DNA of 41,162 bases from JAUREX01 sp044356825. Its GTDB lineage: Bacteria; Pseudomonadota; Alphaproteobacteria; Rhodobacterales; Rhodobacteraceae. Shown here piece by piece: positions 23,774-32,456 of the stretch. Numbering within the stretch: the stretch's first letter is position 1; every line of letters begins with the position of its first letter. The notes beneath the pieces are model-generated. The model saw only the letters and a program-made list of their open reading frames with translations, had not been told where the DNA came from and searched no databases. The translations under genes and the position numbers were made by a program. The stretch spans positions 1 to 41,162 of the forward strand of contig JBIKVM010000005.1 of the NCBI GenBank assembly GCA_044356825.1, written 5' to 3'.

Positions 23774-24678
23774 CCGTCGGGCGCGCCCTGATCACCGGTG
23801 CCGGGGGCTTCGTCGGAAGCGCCTTGGCCGGAGGCTTCTTGCGCCTCGGGTGGCAGGTCTGCGCGCTCGATACCACCTTCGACGTCCCCGCGCGGGCGCG
23901 CCTGTCAGAGGCCGAACTGGTCTGCGCCGACCTCGGGGGCCCTTTGCCCGAACTGTCTCGGGCGGATGTCATCATCCACGCGGCCGCGCTCACGACAGGG
24001 CCCGAGGCGCTGGGCATCACCCCTGCCGAGCACCTGCGCCGCAACATGCTGCCGCTGCTTGCCGCTCTCGGGCTTGCCGAGGCGATGGCGCCTCGGGCGT
24101 TCGTCTTCCTCTCCTCGACCGGGGTCTTTGCCGCGGGCGACGGAGATGCCGACCTGACGGACCGGTCGGAACCTTCCGGATCGGGGCCCTATGCGGCGGC
24201 GAAGCGCGCGGGAGAGATCGTGGTCCCGGCAGTTCTTGGCGCCGCAACCGCCCCACATGTGCTGCGGCTTGGCCACATCTGCGGCCTTGCCGAGGCGTCG
24301 CGCCCGACCCGGGCGCGCGTCTCGCCGATGGCCGAGATGGTCGCCGCCGCCCGGGCAGGCGAGGCCGTCCCGCTGGCCTCTACCGATCCGCTGCGCGACT
24401 GGACAGCGGCCGAGGATCTCGCGCCGGCCATGGTTCGCCTGCTCGCCGCACCCCCGGCGGGGCGGGTTCTGCATTTCGGGAGCCCCCACCGCATGACCGA
24501 CAGCGCCATGGCGGCCCGGATCGCTGCACGCATCCCCGGTTTGCGTATCGAGACGCGTCCGGCCGCCACACCCAAGGCACCCATGCGGCCAAGCACGGTT
24601 GCCGCTCTCGAGGGCTTTAGCTGGACGCGCCCCGAAGAGGTGATCGACGCCCTCTGCGCAGCGAGGCTCGCGGCATGA
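23770..24678 (+). CDS. NAD-dependent epimerase/dehydratase (extended SDR)
   Basis: A 302-residue protein with the NAD-binding motif TGAGGFVGS (from residue 9), Ser115/Ser116 in LSSTGVF, and the catalytic pair Tyr141/Lys145 in PYAAAKRAGE. Proteins of this kind act on nucleotide sugars or other hydroxy/keto compounds. It starts with GTG overlapping the GntR stop (GTGA) and overlaps the Gfo/Idh gene by 4 bp. No sugar-nucleotide genes are near, so a hydroxy-acid or sugar-acid substrate is likely. The exact reaction is not known. Confidence 0.85.
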   Translation: MTVGRALITGAGGFVGSALAGGFLRLGWQVCALDTTFDVPARARLSEAELVCADLGGPLPELSRADVIIHAAALTTGPEALGITPAEHLRRNMLPLLAALGLAEAMAPRAFVFLSSTGVFAAGDGDADLTDRSEPSGSGPYAAAKRAGEIVVPAVLGAATAPHVLRLGHICGLAEASRPTRARVSPMAEMVAAARAGEAVPLASTDPLRDWTAAEDLAPAMVRLLAAPPAGRVLHFGSPHRMTDSAMAARIAARIPGLRIETRPAATPKAPMRPSTVAALEGFSWTRPEEVIDALCAARLAA

Positions 24679-25721
24679 CGGCACTGCGCATCATCCTCGT
24701 AGGGCTCGGCGCCCGCTCGCGGGTCTGGCGGCGCGTGCTCGGCGATGATCGCGCCGCTCGGATCGTGGGCGTTGTCGATACGAACCGCGCGGCGGTCGAT
24801 GCGGCCTGCGCTGAACTGCCGGGCGCAGTCGGGGGTAGCACGCTCGACGACGTTGCCGCCGCCGTGCAGGCGGATGCCGTCATCCTCATCACCCCACCCG
24901 CGGGGCGCGATGGCCAGATTGCCGCGGCCTGCCGCTCACGGCTCGCCATCCTTGCGGAAAAGCCCCTTGCCGACAGTTTCGCAAGCGCGACAGCTCATGT
25001 TGCCGCAGCCGCTCAGGCGGGCGTCGCGCTGAGTGTCGGCCTCAACTTCCGCTACTTGCCCGTGACGCGGGCGCTGCGGGGGCTGATGGCAGAAGATGCG
25101 CTAGGGGCGCCGGAATTCGGGCGCTTTCTCTATGAGCGGTGGCGCGACGGGCGGCAGGCGCGGCTCAACAAGTATCCGCTGACGATGGATCAGCCGATGC
25201 TGTGGGAACAGTCGATCCACCATTTCGATCTCATGCGCCACGTCTACGGGCGCGAGCCCGTCTCGATCTCGGCGCGAACCTGGAACCCCTCGTGGTCGAT
25301 GTATGCGGGCGACGCGAATGTCTCGGCCCTCATCACCTTTGAGGGCGGGCTCGAGGTGACCTATCAGGGCACCTGGGCGGGAAACTGGGACAAACTCGGG
25401 TTCGATTGGCGGAGCGACTGCAGAGACGGCATCGTGGTGCAGCGCGACATGTTCGGGGACCTGGCCTTCGCCAGACGCGACGATCCAGCGCTGACGCCCT
25501 TCCCCCTTCCCCCCTTCGAACTCTGGATCGATGACGCTGCAGCCTTGTGGGCCGACTTCTCCGCGCATCTGCGCGGCGAGGGACCGCTGCCCTGTTCCGG
25601 CGCCGATCACCTGAAATCGCTCCGCATGGTCGAGGCCTGCATCGCTGCGGCCAAGACCGGCCAGTCCAAAGACTTGAATGTCCAGATCGCGGCTGCGGAG
25701 CCGGTCTGGGCCACCCCGTAA
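24675..25721 (+). CDS. Gfo/Idh/MocA-family oxidoreductase (copy A)
   Basis: A 348-residue NAD(P)-dependent oxidoreductase. The N-terminal Rossmann domain begins ILVGLGARSRVW, the family motif AEKPL lies at 94-98 (Lys96), and the C-terminal domain holds SIHHFDL around His182/His183. It is a close paralogue of the gene at 37845-38975: both carry VGLNFRYLPV, KYPLTM or RYPLTM, RTWNP-WSMYA-DAN and the GTW-G-W segment. The shared unusual motif set suggests a subfamily specific to this island. Four-base overlap with the epimerase gene. Confidence 0.9.
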   Translation: MTALRIILVGLGARSRVWRRVLGDDRAARIVGVVDTNRAAVDAACAELPGAVGGSTLDDVAAAVQADAVILITPPAGRDGQIAAACRSRLAILAEKPLADSFASATAHVAAAAQAGVALSVGLNFRYLPVTRALRGLMAEDALGAPEFGRFLYERWRDGRQARLNKYPLTMDQPMLWEQSIHHFDLMRHVYGREPVSISARTWNPSWSMYAGDANVSALITFEGGLEVTYQGTWAGNWDKLGFDWRSDCRDGIVVQRDMFGDLAFARRDDPALTPFPLPPFELWIDDAAALWADFSAHLRGEGPLPCSGADHLKSLRMVEACIAAAKTGQSKDLNVQIAAAEPVWATP

Positions 25722-25751
25722 GTGACGACCACCAACAGAGAGGACGACGCA

Positions 25752-27302
25752 ATGACGACTCTTCGACACCTAACCGCGGCAGGGGCCATGGCCCTGCTCA
25801 TGGGGTCTTCGGCCCTCGCGGGTCCCCCGGACGACACGATCGTGGTTGGTCTGTCGGCCGACATCACCACCTTCGAGCCGGCCAACATCTCGTCACGGGA
25901 CAACGCCAACATCGCGCGGCACATCTTCGGCACGCTCTATTCGATTGGCGGCGACGGCACCGTCTCGCCCGATCTGGCCGAGAACCTCGAGATCTCGGAA
26001 GATGGGCTGAAATATGTCTACACCCTCCGCGAAGGGCTGACCTGCCATGACGGCGAGGCCCTGACAGCCGAGGATGCGGCCTATACCTTCAACCGCGCCA
26101 AGGACAAGGCAAACGGCTTCACCGGCAACACCCCCGGTTTCGTCTTTTCCTCCGTCGGATTCGAGAGCGCCGAAGCCCTCGATGACCGCCGCGTCCAGAT
26201 CACCGTCGGGCGCAAGAACCCGATCGCCTTCGGCCTGCTGGCCGAGGTCTATCTGCACTGCAAGGACAGCTACGAGAAGATGACCCTCGACGAGGCGGCA
26301 GCGAACCCCATCGGTTCGGGCCCCTATAAGCTGATCAGCTGGACCAAGGGCTCCGAGGTCGTGCTCGAAAAGGTCGGCGAGCCGGCCCGCATGAACAAGA
26401 TCATCTGGCGGATCATCCCCGAAGCATCGACCCGCTCGGCCGAGTTGATCGCGGGCAACGTCGACATCATCACGAACGTAGCACCCGACCAAATCGACGC
26501 CGTCAACGCCAGCGGGAATGCCAAGGTCCAGGCCGTTCAGGGCACTCGCCGGATGTATGTGGGCTTTAACCTCTCTGACGCGTTCAAGGCGATGCCCGGC
26601 GGCGACGCCATCCAAGATCCCAACGTGCGCCGCGCGCTTCAGTATGCGGTGGACGTTCCCACGATCTGCAAGCAGCTGCTGAACTTCGAATGCGTCCGCG
26701 CCACGGGCATCGTGAACCCGCCCAACGCGAACAAGTCGCTCGAACCCTACCCCTATGATCCGGCGATGGCTGAAAAGCTGCTCGACGAGGCCGGCTGGCC
26801 GCGCGCGGCAGACGGAACGCGCTTCACGATCCGCTTCCAGGCGGGGCGTGGACGTTATCTGAACGACCAGAACGTCGTTCTGGCCATCGCGCAGTACCTC
26901 GAGGATGTCGGCCTCAAGGTCGAAGTCGACATCATGGAATGGGCATCGGTCTATGTGCCGCTCATCCGCGAGCGGAACGTGGGCCCGCTGTTCTTCCTCG
27001 GCTCGGGCGGTGCGCTCTGGTCGCCGCTCTATGACATGACCGACCTCGCACGCGTCGAGTCGGGCACGAACTACACCCACTGGAACGATCCGCGCTGGTT
27101 CGACCGCTGGGCCGACATCGCCAATGCCAAGACCCCCGAAGAGCAGCGCGTGATCATCGACGAGATGCTCAAGGTCTTCTACGACGACGGCCCGTGGCTG
27201 CACATGTACTTCCAGCCGGACTTCTACGGCGTCAGCGAGCGGGTCGATTTCGTGGCCCGTCCGGACGAGAAGGTCTACCTCTTCGCGACCGGCCTGAAGT
27301 GA
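25752..27302 (+). CDS. Peptide/dipeptide ABC transporter substrate-binding protein
   Basis: A 516-residue periplasmic binding protein of the SBP_bac_5 family. A Sec signal peptide runs to about residue 23 (hydrophobic core then SSALA before Gly24), with no lipobox Cys. The mature protein has the family pattern: EPANISSRDN near the start, PDLAENLEISEDGLKYVYTLREGLTCHDG, and NPIGSGPYKLISW. GAGAGGA lies before this ATG, which I prefer over an in-frame start ten codons upstream. It captures the substrate for DppB/C/D/F. A strong hairpin follows the gene, which probably raises its transcript level over the permease genes. Confidence 0.93.
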   Translation: MTTLRHLTAAGAMALLMGSSALAGPPDDTIVVGLSADITTFEPANISSRDNANIARHIFGTLYSIGGDGTVSPDLAENLEISEDGLKYVYTLREGLTCHDGEALTAEDAAYTFNRAKDKANGFTGNTPGFVFSSVGFESAEALDDRRVQITVGRKNPIAFGLLAEVYLHCKDSYEKMTLDEAAANPIGSGPYKLISWTKGSEVVLEKVGEPARMNKIIWRIIPEASTRSAELIAGNVDIITNVAPDQIDAVNASGNAKVQAVQGTRRMYVGFNLSDAFKAMPGGDAIQDPNVRRALQYAVDVPTICKQLLNFECVRATGIVNPPNANKSLEPYPYDPAMAEKLLDEAGWPRAADGTRFTIRFQAGRGRYLNDQNVVLAIAQYLEDVGLKVEVDIMEWASVYVPLIRERNVGPLFFLGSGGALWSPLYDMTDLARVESGTNYTHWNDPRWFDRWADIANAKTPEEQRVIIDEMLKVFYDDGPWLHMYFQPDFYGVSERVDFVARPDEKVYLFATGLK

Positions 27303-27313
27303 CGTGACTCGAG

Positions 27314-27342
27314 CGCCGCGCGGGGTTCGTTCCCGCGCGGCG
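27314..27342 (+). promoter_or_regulatory. Intercistronic hairpin between binding protein and permease genes
   Basis: An 11-bp GC-only inverted repeat (CGCCGCGCGGG and its complement) with a 7-base loop GTTCGTT, followed by two T-rich runs. It lies in the 77-bp gap after the binding-protein gene, the largest gap in the operon. Such hairpins act as partial terminators or RNA-stability elements that give more binding protein than permease. Confidence 0.65.
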
Positions 27343-27379
27343 TGCCCTTTTCTCCGTTTTTCGCCCGAGGAAATCCCAC

Positions 27380-28354
27380 ATGTGGACGTTCATCGCCCGA
27401 CGCCTGCTGCAAAGCGTGGTCGTCATCCTCGGAGTCACCTTGATCAGCTTCATCGCGCTGCAGATCGGGGGCGATCCCACCTATCTCTTCGTGTCCGAAC
27501 GCGCGACCGAAGAAGAAATCGCGATGGTGCGCGAGGCGCTCGGATTCGACAAGCCGCTGCACATCCAGTATCTGACCTATCTTGGCAACATCGCCCAAGG
27601 CGAATTCGGCAATTCGCTCAGCTATCGCCAGCCCGCGATGGACATCGTGCTGGGCGCCCTGCCTGCGACGATCGAACTGACGATCTTCGCCATGACCTTC
27701 GCAATCACGCTCGCCGTGCCGCTGGGCGTCTTCGCGGCGCTCTACCGCGGCACCCCCGTCGATGGCGGCATCATGACGATGGCGATGTTCGGCCAGTCCG
27801 TCCCGGGATTTTGGCTCGGCATCATGATGATCCTGCTGTTCGGGCTCTCGCTGCGGCTGCTGCCGATCTCGGGGCATGTGCCCTTCCTCATGCCGCTGCT
27901 TCAGGGCGAGTTCGCGACAGCGTTCTTCAGCCTTCCGCAAGCGGTCTACTATCTCATCATGCCCGGCATCGCTGCCGGCTTCTATTCCCTGTCACGCAAC
28001 GCGCGCCTCGTCCGCTCCTCGATGCTCGAGGTCCTCAGCCAGGATTACGTCCGCACGGCGCGATCGAAGGGGCTGACCGAGCGCGCCGTGGTGGTCCATC
28101 ACGCTCTGCGCAACGCTTGGCTGCCCGTGATCACGATGATCGGGCTCGAATTCGGCTTCCTGCTCGGCGGTGTCGTCGTGATCGAGACGGTGTTCAGCTA
28201 TCCGGGGATCGGTCGACTTGTCTTCAACGCGATCAACCAGCGCGACATTCCTGTCGTGCAGGCGGCGGTCGTGGTGTTGTCGGTTATCTTCATCAGCCTC
28301 AATCTCATCGTCGACCTCGTCTATGCGCGGATCGACCCACGCGTCAAACTCTAG
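27380..28354 (+). CDS. Dipeptide ABC transporter permease (DppB type)
   Basis: A 324-residue inner-membrane protein with six hydrophobic segments; the first is RRLLQSVVVILGVTLISFIA at about 7-26. GDPT, the periplasmic loop with FDKPLHIQYLTYL, and the EAA loop (YVRTARSKGLTERAVV) that contacts the ATPases are all present. The C-terminus RIDPRVKL is typical of the DppB group. A GAGG ribosome site is upstream. It pairs with the DppC-type protein. Confidence 0.95.
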   Translation: MWTFIARRLLQSVVVILGVTLISFIALQIGGDPTYLFVSERATEEEIAMVREALGFDKPLHIQYLTYLGNIAQGEFGNSLSYRQPAMDIVLGALPATIELTIFAMTFAITLAVPLGVFAALYRGTPVDGGIMTMAMFGQSVPGFWLGIMMILLFGLSLRLLPISGHVPFLMPLLQGEFATAFFSLPQAVYYLIMPGIAAGFYSLSRNARLVRSSMLEVLSQDYVRTARSKGLTERAVVVHHALRNAWLPVITMIGLEFGFLLGGVVVIETVFSYPGIGRLVFNAINQRDIPVVQAAVVVLSVIFISLNLIVDLVYARIDPRVKL

Positions 28355-28365
28355 AGGTCGCAGCC

Positions 28366-29292
28366 ATGACGGAATTCAACAGCGACGGCCTCACGCGGCT
28401 TGCCCCCGAACGCGGATCCGAATTCAGGCGCGAACTCGGTCGCGCCATCCGCAGCATGGTGGCTGCGAAATGGCCGCTTCTCGCCCTCCTGATCCTCTTC
28501 GGTGTCGCGATGGTTGCCATCTTCGGGCCTGCGATCGCGCCGCTCGATCCCAACAGGCAGAACATCATCCTGCGTCTGGCCGAGCCGATGGCCGAGGGTG
28601 CGCGGGGCTCGACCTTCTGGCTCGGATCGGATGCGCTCGGTCGCGACGTCTTTTCGAGGTTGCTCTACGGCGCGCGGATCTCGCTGCTGGTCGGGGTCTG
28701 CGCCATCGCGGTCGGCGGCGTGATCGGCGTGACGGCGGGCCTCGTGTCGGGCTACTTCGGCGGCTGGATCGATGACGTGATCATGCGGTTGGGCGACATC
28801 CAGCTTGCATTCCCCTTCATCTTGCTCGCCATCATGTTCCTCGTGGTGCTCGGGCCGGGTGTCTTGAACCTCATCCTCGTGCTGGGGATTGGCCAATGGG
28901 TCACCTATGCGCGAATCGTGCGCGGCCAGACCCTGTCCTTGCGCGAGAAGGAGTTCGTCGAGGCCGCGCGCGCGCTCGGCGACAGCACGGCCGCCATCAT
29001 CTTCCGGACCATCCTGCCCAATATCGTGGCCCCCCTGACGGTGATCGCCTCCTTCAACGTTGCATCGGTGATCCTGGCAGAGGCGGCGCTCTCGTTTCTC
29101 GGGCTCGGGGTGCCACCGTCGGTTCCGACCTGGGGATCCATGCTGGCCGAAAGCCGCGAGCAACTCATTGCCAACAAGTGGTGGCTGGCGATCTTTCCGG
29201 GCCTCGCCATCGTGCTGACGGTGCTCAGCTTCAACATCATCGGGGACTGGCTGCGCGACTTTCTCGATCCGCGGCTCAAGGAACGGCGCTAG
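28366..29292 (+). CDS. Dipeptide ABC transporter permease (DppC type)
   Basis: A 308-residue inner-membrane protein. An N-terminal cytoplasmic stretch is followed by a TM helix (about 37-55), then the loop with WLGSDALGRDVFSRLLYGAR characteristic of DppC/OppC, and five more TM segments. The EAA loop EFVEAARALGDSTAAIIFRT is present. AGAGG lies before the ATG, 11 bases after the DppB stop. A longer upstream frame overlaps DppB and is not real. Confidence 0.95.
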   Translation: MTEFNSDGLTRLAPERGSEFRRELGRAIRSMVAAKWPLLALLILFGVAMVAIFGPAIAPLDPNRQNIILRLAEPMAEGARGSTFWLGSDALGRDVFSRLLYGARISLLVGVCAIAVGGVIGVTAGLVSGYFGGWIDDVIMRLGDIQLAFPFILLAIMFLVVLGPGVLNLILVLGIGQWVTYARIVRGQTLSLREKEFVEAARALGDSTAAIIFRTILPNIVAPLTVIASFNVASVILAEAALSFLGLGVPPSVPTWGSMLAESREQLIANKWWLAIFPGLAIVLTVLSFNIIGDWLRDFLDPRLKERR

Positions 29293-29303
29293 GGACCATG
29301 ACC

Positions 29304-30380
29304 ATGAAGATCGGAATCATCGGGGCAAGTTTTGCCCGCGACGCATATCTCCCGGCACTCGCCCATGTTCCGGGTGCCGAGGTCGTGGCGATCGCCTCGG
29401 GCAGGATCGAGAGCGCGCGCACCTGCGCGGAGCGCTTCAGCGTCCCGCACGCCTATGACGACTGGCAGGCGATGCTGTCGCGGCACGAACTCGACCTTGT
29501 CTGCATCGCGACCCCCACGAAACTTCACGCCCCCCAGACCCTCGCGGCGCTTGCGCGCGGCGCGCACGTGCTGTGCGAGAAGCCCACAGCGATGAACGCC
29601 TCCGAGGCGCGTGCGATGCTCGATGCGGCGACAGCGGCAGGGCGGTTGCACATGATCGATCACGAACTGCGCTTTAACCCCAACCGGGCACGGATCGCCG
29701 AGATGATTGCGCAAGGCGATCTGGGCGAGATCCGGCATGTCAACATCACCAACATCGGCGCGAGCTGGGCCGACCCTGCCAGTCGCCCGATCGGAGACTG
29801 GTGGAGTGATGCATCCCAGGGCGGCGGACGCCTCGGTGCGAACGGCAGCCACCAGGTAGACATGGTCCGCTGGTGGCTGGGCGACGTGGCATGGGTCACC
29901 GGTGCCGCGCCCGTGATGGTGCCCGACCGCCGAGACAAGGTTTCCGGCGCTCCCTGGCAAGCAACGGCCGACGACGTGGCATGGTTCGGCCTCGAGATGG
30001 AGCGCGGCGCGCTCGTGCAGGTGTTCATGTCTGGCGTCGCCGCTCACAACATGGGCAATCATACGCAGGTGTTCGGATCGAAGGGCACGATCACGCTCTC
30101 GAACGACGACGAAAAACTGTGGTTCGCCAAGGCGGGGCAGGGGTTCGAGGAGATCACCGAGCCCGATCCCAACGCCGCGCTCCCGGGCCTAAACAAGGGG
30201 ATCTGGAATGTCTCGGTCGTCGCCGTGCTGCGCGAGCTCTGCGGCGCGATAGCCGAGGGGCGCGCGCTGCGTCGCGGCGCGACCTTTGCCGATGGCCTCG
30301 CCAATCAGCGGGTGCTCGATGCGGTGCGGGTTTCGGGCACCGAGCGTCGCTGGGTCCGGCCGGAGCAGATCGATGCCTGA
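29304..30380 (+). CDS. Gfo/Idh/MocA-family oxidoreductase (copy B)
   Basis: A 358-residue oxidoreductase starting MKIGIIGASFARDAYLPAL. It has the Rossmann motif, the CEKPTAMN segment with the family Lys, HELRFNPNR, and NGSHQVDMVRW with the conserved His. It is more distant from copies A and C than they are from each other. An ATG two codons upstream is in frame, but the AGGGA ribosome site is spaced properly only for this one. Its end overlaps the SDR gene by 8 bp. Likely oxidises a sugar, inositol-like or amino-polyol intermediate; substrate unknown. Confidence 0.88.
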   Translation: MKIGIIGASFARDAYLPALAHVPGAEVVAIASGRIESARTCAERFSVPHAYDDWQAMLSRHELDLVCIATPTKLHAPQTLAALARGAHVLCEKPTAMNASEARAMLDAATAAGRLHMIDHELRFNPNRARIAEMIAQGDLGEIRHVNITNIGASWADPASRPIGDWWSDASQGGGRLGANGSHQVDMVRWWLGDVAWVTGAAPVMVPDRRDKVSGAPWQATADDVAWFGLEMERGALVQVFMSGVAAHNMGNHTQVFGSKGTITLSNDDEKLWFAKAGQGFEEITEPDPNAALPGLNKGIWNVSVVAVLRELCGAIAEGRALRRGATFADGLANQRVLDAVRVSGTERRWVRPEQIDA

Positions 30381-31068
30381 AACCGTGCTCGTCACGGGCG
30401 CCGCGCAGGGCCTTGGCGCTGCCATCGCGCGCCACTTCGCCGCGCGAGGGGCGCGCCTCGTGCTCATGGACCGGGATGCGGCGGGCCTGCGCCAGACGGC
30501 CGCGCTCTGCCCCGGCGCCGAGGCCATCACGGTCGATCTCTCGGATGCGGCGGCGACCCGGCGCGCGGCCGCCGACCTGCCCCCGATCGACACCCTGATC
30601 CACAATGCCGCGATCTTGCGTGTCGAGCCTATCGAGACCGTGACCCTTGCAACCTTTCAGGCAACGATGAATGTCGGCATCCAGGCGGCCTTCCAGCTGA
30701 CGAAGGCGGTCTGGCCGGGGATGCGCGCGCAGGGCGGCGGGGCGCTGATCTTCGTCTCGTCCCGCTCTGGCATCGAGGGGTTCGTGGACGAGACCGCCTA
30801 TTGCGCCGCCAAGCACGCGCTCGAGGGTTTCTCGAAATGCCTCGCGATGGAGGGGGCCGCCCACAACATCATGAGCTACACGATCACGCCCGGCATGTTC
30901 ATGCACACGCCCATGTCGGAAACCACCTATGGCCCCGAGGCGCGGGCCAAATGGGTCGATCCGATCCGTCTTGCCCCGGCTTTCGCCTATCTGTCGTCCG
31001 ACCGCCCGAGCCATCTGTCCGGTCAACGGCTCAATGCCTGGGACCTGTCGCAAGGAGTTTCCGAATGA
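30373..31068 (+). CDS. Short-chain dehydrogenase/reductase (SDR)
   Basis: A 231-residue classical SDR. The cofactor motif TGAAQGLG is at 8-15, HNAAI at about 77-81, the catalytic Ser130 in VSSRSG, and Tyr143/Lys147 in YCAAK. The protein oxidises or reduces a hydroxyl/keto group with NAD(P). It starts 8 bp inside the Gfo/Idh gene and ends with a 4-bp overlap with the M20 gene, so translation is coupled. The DRDAA segment after strand 2 suggests NAD rather than NADP. Confidence 0.9.
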   Translation: MPETVLVTGAAQGLGAAIARHFAARGARLVLMDRDAAGLRQTAALCPGAEAITVDLSDAAATRRAAADLPPIDTLIHNAAILRVEPIETVTLATFQATMNVGIQAAFQLTKAVWPGMRAQGGGALIFVSSRSGIEGFVDETAYCAAKHALEGFSKCLAMEGAAHNIMSYTITPGMFMHTPMSETTYGPEARAKWVDPIRLAPAFAYLSSDRPSHLSGQRLNAWDLSQGVSE

Positions 31069-32426
31069 CCATGCAGGCCGTCTATGACTGGATCGATGCC
31101 CATGCCGAGGAATGCGTCGCCGATCTGCAGGCTTTCGTCCGTCAGCCCTCGGTTTCCGCCCAGGACATCGGCCTGCGCGACTGCGCGACGCTCCTGCGCG
31201 AGATGATGCACCGCGATGGCCTGCCGGCGGAGTTTCATGAGCTCGATGCAGGGCCGCCCGTGGTGTTCGGCCATCTTCAGGCCAGAAAGCCCGCCAAGAC
31301 GATCCTGTGCTACGCCCATTACGACGTGCAGCCGCCCGAGCCGATCGAGGCCTGGAGCCACGGGGGCCCGTGGTCGGCCGCGATCGTGGACGGCGTGCTC
31401 TATGGGCGCGGGGCGACCGACAACAAGTCGGGCGTGCTGGCCTTCACCAAGGCGGCCAAGGCGTTCCTGCAGGTGCGCGGAGAGGTGCCTGCGAACCTCA
31501 AGTTCCTGATCGAGGGCGAGGAAGAGATCGGATCGCCCAACCTCGCCGCCTGGGCTGCGCGAAATAAGGCGCTGCTCGCGGCGGACGGGATGCATTGCCT
31601 CGATGGCTCGATCGAGACGGGCACCAACGTGCCGGACGTCTCGCTCGGCCTCAAGTCGGTGCTCTTTGTCGAACTGGTGGCGCGCGGGGCGAAGTCGGAC
31701 ATCCACTCGCTGAACTTCCCGCTCGTGCCGGCGCCGGTCTGGGATCTGGTCTGGGCGCTGAACACGATCCTGGACCGCGACCGCAACATCCTCATCGAAG
31801 GCTGGAACGAGGGCATCTGGCAGCTTGGTCCGGACGACGAGGAACAGCTTCGCGACAAGGCAGCCCGGGTCGATACCGCCGAGATGAAACGCGAATGGGG
31901 CATCGAGAGCTTCGCGCTCGGGCGCGACGGGATCGATGCCATCCGTGCCCGGACCTATGAGCCGACGGCCAACATCCAGGGCATCATCGCGGGCTATACC
32001 GGCCCGGGGACCAAGACGATCGTCCCCAACGAGGCGCGGGTGCGGCTCGATTTCCGGCTGATCCCGAACATCCAGCCCGATGCAGCGATCGCAAAACTCA
32101 AGGCGCATCTTGTCAAGCACGGGTTCGGGCACATCGAGGTGCGCGCCTTCGACGGTGCCGAACCGCCCTACAAGATCAGCGTCAGGGAAGACATCAGCCA
32201 GGCGATCATTGCCGCCGCAACCGAAGTCTACGGCGAGTTGCCGGTCGTCAACGGGGTGTCCGCCGAGGGGGCGATCTTGCGCCATGTCTGGATCCCCTGC
32301 GTGCTGACAGGCTTTGCAAACCCCGGCGCCAATCTTCACGCCCCCGACGAGAACATCCACATCGACAAATACATCAGCGGCATCAAGTACGCGGCTGCGA
32401 TCATGGAGCATTTCGGCCGGTCCTGA
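31065..32426 (+). CDS. M20-family metallodipeptidase
   Basis: A 453-residue cytoplasmic peptidase of the CNDP/dipeptidase branch of M20. Metal ligands and catalytic residues: His85 and Asp87 in YAHYDVQP, Asp119 in GRGATDNKSG, and the Glu run at 152-154 in LIEGEEEIGSP. The region around 210-330 forms the lid/dimerisation domain. The AAGGAG ribosome site lies 8 bases before the ATG, which overlaps the SDR stop. It would split dipeptides or related amide conjugates delivered by the importer. The YAHYDVQPPEP motif argues against an allantoate amidohydrolase. Confidence 0.92.
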   Translation: MTMQAVYDWIDAHAEECVADLQAFVRQPSVSAQDIGLRDCATLLREMMHRDGLPAEFHELDAGPPVVFGHLQARKPAKTILCYAHYDVQPPEPIEAWSHGGPWSAAIVDGVLYGRGATDNKSGVLAFTKAAKAFLQVRGEVPANLKFLIEGEEEIGSPNLAAWAARNKALLAADGMHCLDGSIETGTNVPDVSLGLKSVLFVELVARGAKSDIHSLNFPLVPAPVWDLVWALNTILDRDRNILIEGWNEGIWQLGPDDEEQLRDKAARVDTAEMKREWGIESFALGRDGIDAIRARTYEPTANIQGIIAGYTGPGTKTIVPNEARVRLDFRLIPNIQPDAAIAKLKAHLVKHGFGHIEVRAFDGAEPPYKISVREDISQAIIAAATEVYGELPVVNGVSAEGAILRHVWIPCVLTGFANPGANLHAPDENIHIDKYISGIKYAAAIMEHFGRS

Positions 32427-32456
32427 AACGCCGCCCCGCTCCTGCAGGAGAGCCGC

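Noticed and set aside
25893..27203. Minus-strand open frame of 436 codons
   Set aside because: It is antisense to the binding-protein gene with signal peptide; no domain in the antisense product.
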